This document shows, one piece after another, positions 5,666-7,649 of a stretch of DNA of 7,649 bases. The position numbers and the translations under genes are program-made. The stretch comes from Wenzhouxiangella sp. GTDB lineage: Bacteria; Pseudomonadota; Gammaproteobacteria; Xanthomonadales; Wenzhouxiangellaceae. The stretch lies in the NCBI GenBank assembly GCA_007127425.1, contig SKZJ01000163.1:1-7649 (forward strand). The letters are read 5' to 3'. The notes under the pieces were generated by a model. The model made no database searches. It worked only from the letters and a program-made list of their open reading frames with translations, and was not told the origin of the DNA. Every line of letters begins with the position of its first letter. The first letter of the stretch is position 1.

Positions 5666-6012
5666 GATTCAAGTTGATACTTGCCGTGGTCGATGAACGG
5701 CGTAGCCGCGACCTGATCAAGGCGGCGCGTGAGGCCGGCGCCACCGGGTCGACGGTCATCACCGGGGCGCGGGGCGAGGGCTGCAATCGGTCCTTCGGGA
5801 TTTTCGGCCTGGAGATCAGCGATGTCAGGGATGCCATCCTGTTCCTGGTCGAAGAGCACCGGGCCCGGCGTATTCTCGAGACGCTGGCCAGGGTGGGCGA
5901 GTTCGATGACACCCCGGGTACGGGAATTGCCGTGCAGCTCAACGTCGAGGATGCACTGGGCGTGCGTCACCAGATGCAGGCGTTGACAGACGAATTGAAA
6001 CGAACGATCTAG
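5662..6012 (+). CDS. PII-like signalling protein, second copy
   Basis: A 116-aa paralogue of the upstream protein; both share AAREAGA, ARGEG, TPGTG and the VED-GxRHQ stretch at matching positions, so they arose by tandem duplication. The fold pattern is strand KLILAVVD (4-11), strand STVITGARGEG (30-40), a short loop, strand DAILFLVEE (57-65), and DDTPGTGIAVQLNVED (82-97). The equivalent of Arg38 is cysteine here (C41), and that of Lys90 is isoleucine, so nucleotide binding would differ from canonical PII and from its neighbour. No uridylylatable tyrosine is seen in the short loop. The two could form homotrimers with separate targets (one per DUF1538 subunit), or mixed trimers; this is inference. 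The start overlaps the upstream stop (ATGA) and has GGAGG 7 bases before it. Confidence 0.85.
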   Translation: MRFKLILAVVDERRSRDLIKAAREAGATGSTVITGARGEGCNRSFGIFGLEISDVRDAILFLVEEHRARRILETLARVGEFDDTPGTGIAVQLNVEDALGVRHQMQALTDELKRTI

Positions 6013-6023
6013 AGGATTCCGCC

Positions 6024-6437
6024 ATGAGCAAGAATGCAAATATCGTTCGAGTGCGCCACGTAATGCACTCACGCTTCTGTCGGGTTGATGGCCTGGCGAC
6101 CGTCGACCAGGCATTGGCGTTGATGCGTGAAGATCAGGCTCTGGCCCTGGTAGTCGAAAAACGCGATGAAGATGACGAGTACGGCATCGTGCTGTTATCC
6201 GACATCGCCAAGAAGGTCCTGGCACCGAATCGGGCGCCGGAGCGGACCAATGTCTACGAAATCATGTCCAAGCCTGCACTGGGCGTTCGTCCCGATATGC
6301 AGGTGCGTTATTGTGCGCGGTTGTTCGACAACTTCGGTCTGACCCTCGCGCCGGTGATCGATACCGCCGATGAAGTGCTCGGGGTCGTCAGTTACGAAGA
6401 TCTGGTGCTGCGTGGGCTCGATCGGCGCCGGGAATAA
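6024..6437 (+). CDS. Tandem CBS-domain protein (putative adenylate-responsive regulator)
   Basis: A 137-aa soluble protein made of one CBS pair and nothing else. CBS1 covers about residues 7-68 (VRHVMHSRFCRVDGLATVDQAL through GIVLLSDIAKKVL, given here in two pieces: 8-30 and 54-66). CBS2 covers about 76-135 (VYEIMSKPALGVRPDMQV and VLGVVSYEDLVLRGL). Such Bateman modules commonly bind AMP, ADP, ATP, SAM or a cyclic dinucleotide at the cleft and pass the signal to an attached or separate transporter or enzyme. Here no effector domain is attached, so the likely partner is encoded beside it. It is the last gene of the operon, 11 bp after the second PII gene, with AGAGGA 7 bases before the ATG. The protein is noticeably acidic between residues 45 and 53 (EKRDEDDEY). 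CBS fold assignment is strong; ligand and partner are inferred. Confidence 0.88.
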   Translation: MSKNANIVRVRHVMHSRFCRVDGLATVDQALALMREDQALALVVEKRDEDDEYGIVLLSDIAKKVLAPNRAPERTNVYEIMSKPALGVRPDMQVRYCARLFDNFGLTLAPVIDTADEVLGVVSYEDLVLRGLDRRRE

Positions 6438-6479
6438 TGCTGCCCTGACTCATGTGCGGGGCGTTGATCGAATGGCACT

Positions 6480-6511
6480 GCGCCGGCGACGGATCGTGCC
6501 GCCGCCGGCGC
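6480..6511. terminator. Strong GC hairpin in the convergent gap, possible bidirectional terminator
   Basis: GCGCCGGCG (6480-6488) and CGCCGGCGC (6503-6511) form a perfect 9-bp stem with a 14-base loop. It lies 42 bases after the CBS stop and 14 bases beyond the DUF4252 stop on the opposite strand, so it could serve both transcripts. No T-tract follows on either side, which argues against a classical intrinsic terminator. Confidence 0.45.
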
Positions 6512-6525
6512 TGACTGCTGACCGC

Positions 6526-7110
6526 TCAGTCTTCCTTGTCGTCCTTGCCGTTGCCCTGGTCCTGGATCTGGCCCATCAGGCCGTCGAGGCTGAAATCGGC
6601 CATGGCCTTGCCGCGGCCGATGACCTGGCCGATGAATACCGGATCGAGTTCGCCATGGATATTGACGAAGACCGCCGTGCTGGCGCCGTCACGCACCAGC
6701 AGGGTGAGGCCTCTGACGTATTGGCCCGACTCGATCAGCAGTAGGTCGACTTCGGTGCTGCCATCACGAACGGTCAGCGCCGGCGCCCAGCCGTCCGCTC
6801 CCAGGCGTTCGATAATCGAGTCGATCCGGGAATCGGCAGCACTGCTGTCGACGCCTTCATAGACCATCACCCGCAGTCCCTTCACCGATTGGAGCACGGT
6901 GGCCAGCTCCGGGTTCTTCTGGCGCAGGGTTTCGGCAAAACCGCCCAACATGGCCGGACCGAAGGCGAGGTTGACCCTGGGCGTGGCGTCCATGGCTGCA
7001 GCCAGCGGGGCCAGGTCGACGTGGCCCGGCTCGCTGGCCACGGCGGGGGTATTGGCAAGGGTGAGCGACAGTGAAAGGCAAAACAGCAGAATGGAAAAAT
7101 GGATCTTCAT
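6526..7110 (-). CDS. Secreted DUF4252 family protein
   Basis: A 194-aa protein with an N-terminal signal peptide: MKIH, a hydrophobic core at about 5-19, and a probable signal peptidase I site after AVA (23-25). No lipobox cysteine is placed for lipidation, so it is probably periplasmic. The mature part matches DUF4252: KGLRVMVYEGV (77-87) and the paired strands VDLLLIESGQYVRGLTLLVR (121-140) followed by AVFVNIHGELD (146-156). The C-terminal tail is short, polar and charged (GNGKDDKED). Function in this family is not established; the genes often sit with ECF sigma factors, as here. I chose the second ATG (7110) because AGGAG lies 8 bases upstream; the first ATG (7116) is only 2 bases from that site. 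It follows the anti-sigma-like gene after 22 bp and is likely co-transcribed. Confidence 0.85.
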   Translation of the reverse strand: MKIHFSILLFCLSLSLTLANTPAVASEPGHVDLAPLAAAMDATPRVNLAFGPAMLGGFAETLRQKNPELATVLQSVKGLRVMVYEGVDSSAADSRIDSIIERLGADGWAPALTVRDGSTEVDLLLIESGQYVRGLTLLVRDGASTAVFVNIHGELDPVFIGQVIGRGKAMADFSLDGLMGQIQDQGNGKDDKED

Positions 7111-7132
7111 GGTCATGGCTCCTGTGTGGGGT

Positions 7133-7615
7133 TTAGTGGTTGTTCGAGGTATGTGGCTGAATCCAGTACCCGACCTGGTTGGCGTAGGGCACTTCGTCCA
7201 GGTCGATTCGTGTCGTGCTCAAACTCTGGGCCAATTGCCGACCGGTCACGGTGCCGGCGCGGCGGGCACCGAATTCCAGGCCGGCCAGGGCCAGTTGCAG
7301 GTCGTGCAAGTCGGCCTCGGCAACGGTGGGCGATCCGCCTGGCTGATCGAGCGGTTCGATGATCAGCACCACGGCCAGCCCGATCACCACGGCGGCGGCC
7401 ATACCCAGCCACCAGGCCGGGCGCTGCGGTCGTCGTGTGGCGTTCATCACCCGCGAGCGAAGGCCGGCCGGCAGGGGTGGCGTCTCCAGGCCGCGCAGTT
7501 GGCGGCTCAGGGCCCAGTCGGCGGCCAGTTCGGGATCGTCCGGCCGGCGATCCGCAGTGGTCAGCCGCTCCTCGGCGTTCAGTTCAGCGCGGGACATGTC
7601 AGGCGACCTGTTCAT
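7133..7615 (-). CDS. Probable anti-sigma factor, single-pass membrane protein
   Basis: A 160-aa protein with a cytoplasmic-looking N-terminal part, one transmembrane helix at about residues 67-87 (PAWWLGMAAAVVIGLAVVLI), and about 70 residues outside. The N-terminal half contains DPELAADWALSRQLRGLE (27-44) and a proline-rich linker. This layout, immediately after an ECF sigma gene, is the normal arrangement of a membrane anti-sigma factor. It has no cysteine at all, so it lacks the HxxxCxxC zinc motif of the ZAS subfamily. The periplasmic segment has a helical stretch rich in leucine and alanine (LHDLQLALAGLEFGARRAG). The start at 7615 has GAGGAGG 6 bases upstream and overlaps the sigma gene by 17 bp; a second ATG at 7597, just after the sigma stop, is possible but has a weak site. 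The role is inferred mainly from position and topology. Confidence 0.6.
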   Translation of the reverse strand: MNRSPDMSRAELNAEERLTTADRRPDDPELAADWALSRQLRGLETPPLPAGLRSRVMNATRRPQRPAWWLGMAAAVVIGLAVVLIIEPLDQPGGSPTVAEADLHDLQLALAGLEFGARRAGTVTGRQLAQSLSTTRIDLDEVPYANQVGYWIQPHTSNNH

Positions 7616-7649
7616 TGGCTTCCTCCTCGAGCCGACGCCGCAAGGCGCG
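7599..7649 (-). CDS. C-terminal end of a probable ECF sigma factor (cut by window edge)
   Basis: Only the last 16 codons and stop are inside the window: RALRRRLEEEANEQVA. The run of arginine, leucine and glutamate is like the end of the region 4.2 helix and tail of sigma-70 family regulators, which often read RARRRLREEL or similar. The stop overlaps the next gene, consistent with a sigma/anti-sigma pair. The identification depends on the neighbourhood as much as on these few residues. Confidence 0.45.
   Translation of the reverse strand, partial: RALRRRLEEEANEQVA

Noticed and set aside
5309..6012. Calling the PII-like genes glnB and glnK
   Set aside because: Both lack the uridylylated tyrosine and the B-loop lysine, and neither glnA nor amtB is adjacent; the context is DUF1538.
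6480..6531. Possible attachment site or recombination site from the nested inverted repeats after the CBS gene
   Set aside because: No integrase or mobile gene is near and no direct repeat partner was seen; a convergent-transcript hairpin explains it better.

Overview
The window is GC-rich (by eye about 60-65%) and densely coding, with short intergenic gaps and strong GC preference at third codon positions. The gene content suggests a proteobacterium, most likely a gammaproteobacterium: a DjlA-type membrane co-chaperone, an ECF sigma / anti-sigma / DUF4252 cluster, and a paired-DUF1538 locus with PII-like and CBS proteins. Two putative cation/proton antiport systems (a CPA2 exchanger and the DUF1538 pair) would suit a halophilic or alkaliphilic lifestyle, but that is inference. 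No rRNA, tRNA, CRISPR, transposase or phage gene was seen.

Layout. Positions 1-439 (minus) hold the N-terminal part of a Kef/CPA2-type exchanger that runs off the left edge. A 170-bp gap follows, with a doubtful 51-codon plus-strand ORF. Positions 609-1412 (minus) encode a class I SAM-dependent methyltransferase. It is divergent, across a 206-bp promoter region, from a MAPEG-family membrane protein (1619-2017, plus). Next is djlA (2186-2959, plus). Its 3' end converges on a two-TM hypothetical protein (3092-3628, minus). The convergent gap contains an AT-rich segment that looks like a degenerate dispersed intergenic repeat.

The centrepiece is a tight plus-strand operon, 3787-6437: two homologous DUF1538 membrane proteins, two tandem PII-like proteins, and a stand-alone tandem-CBS protein. 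The first four genes are joined by stop/start overlaps and the fifth follows after 11 bp. The simplest reading is a two-subunit membrane transporter controlled by two divergent PII paralogues and a CBS protein that may sense adenine nucleotides. From memory, a paired DUF1538 system (UmpAB) from Halomonas was reported as a heterodimeric Na+(Li+,K+)/H+ antiporter. The regulatory partners and the asymmetry between the two subunits and between the two PII proteins are the most interesting points here.

The right end (6526-7649, minus) is an extracytoplasmic-stress-like operon: the last codons of a probable ECF sigma factor, an overlapping single-TM protein that is probably its anti-sigma factor, and a secreted DUF4252 protein. 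It converges on the DUF1538 operon across a gap with a strong GC hairpin.
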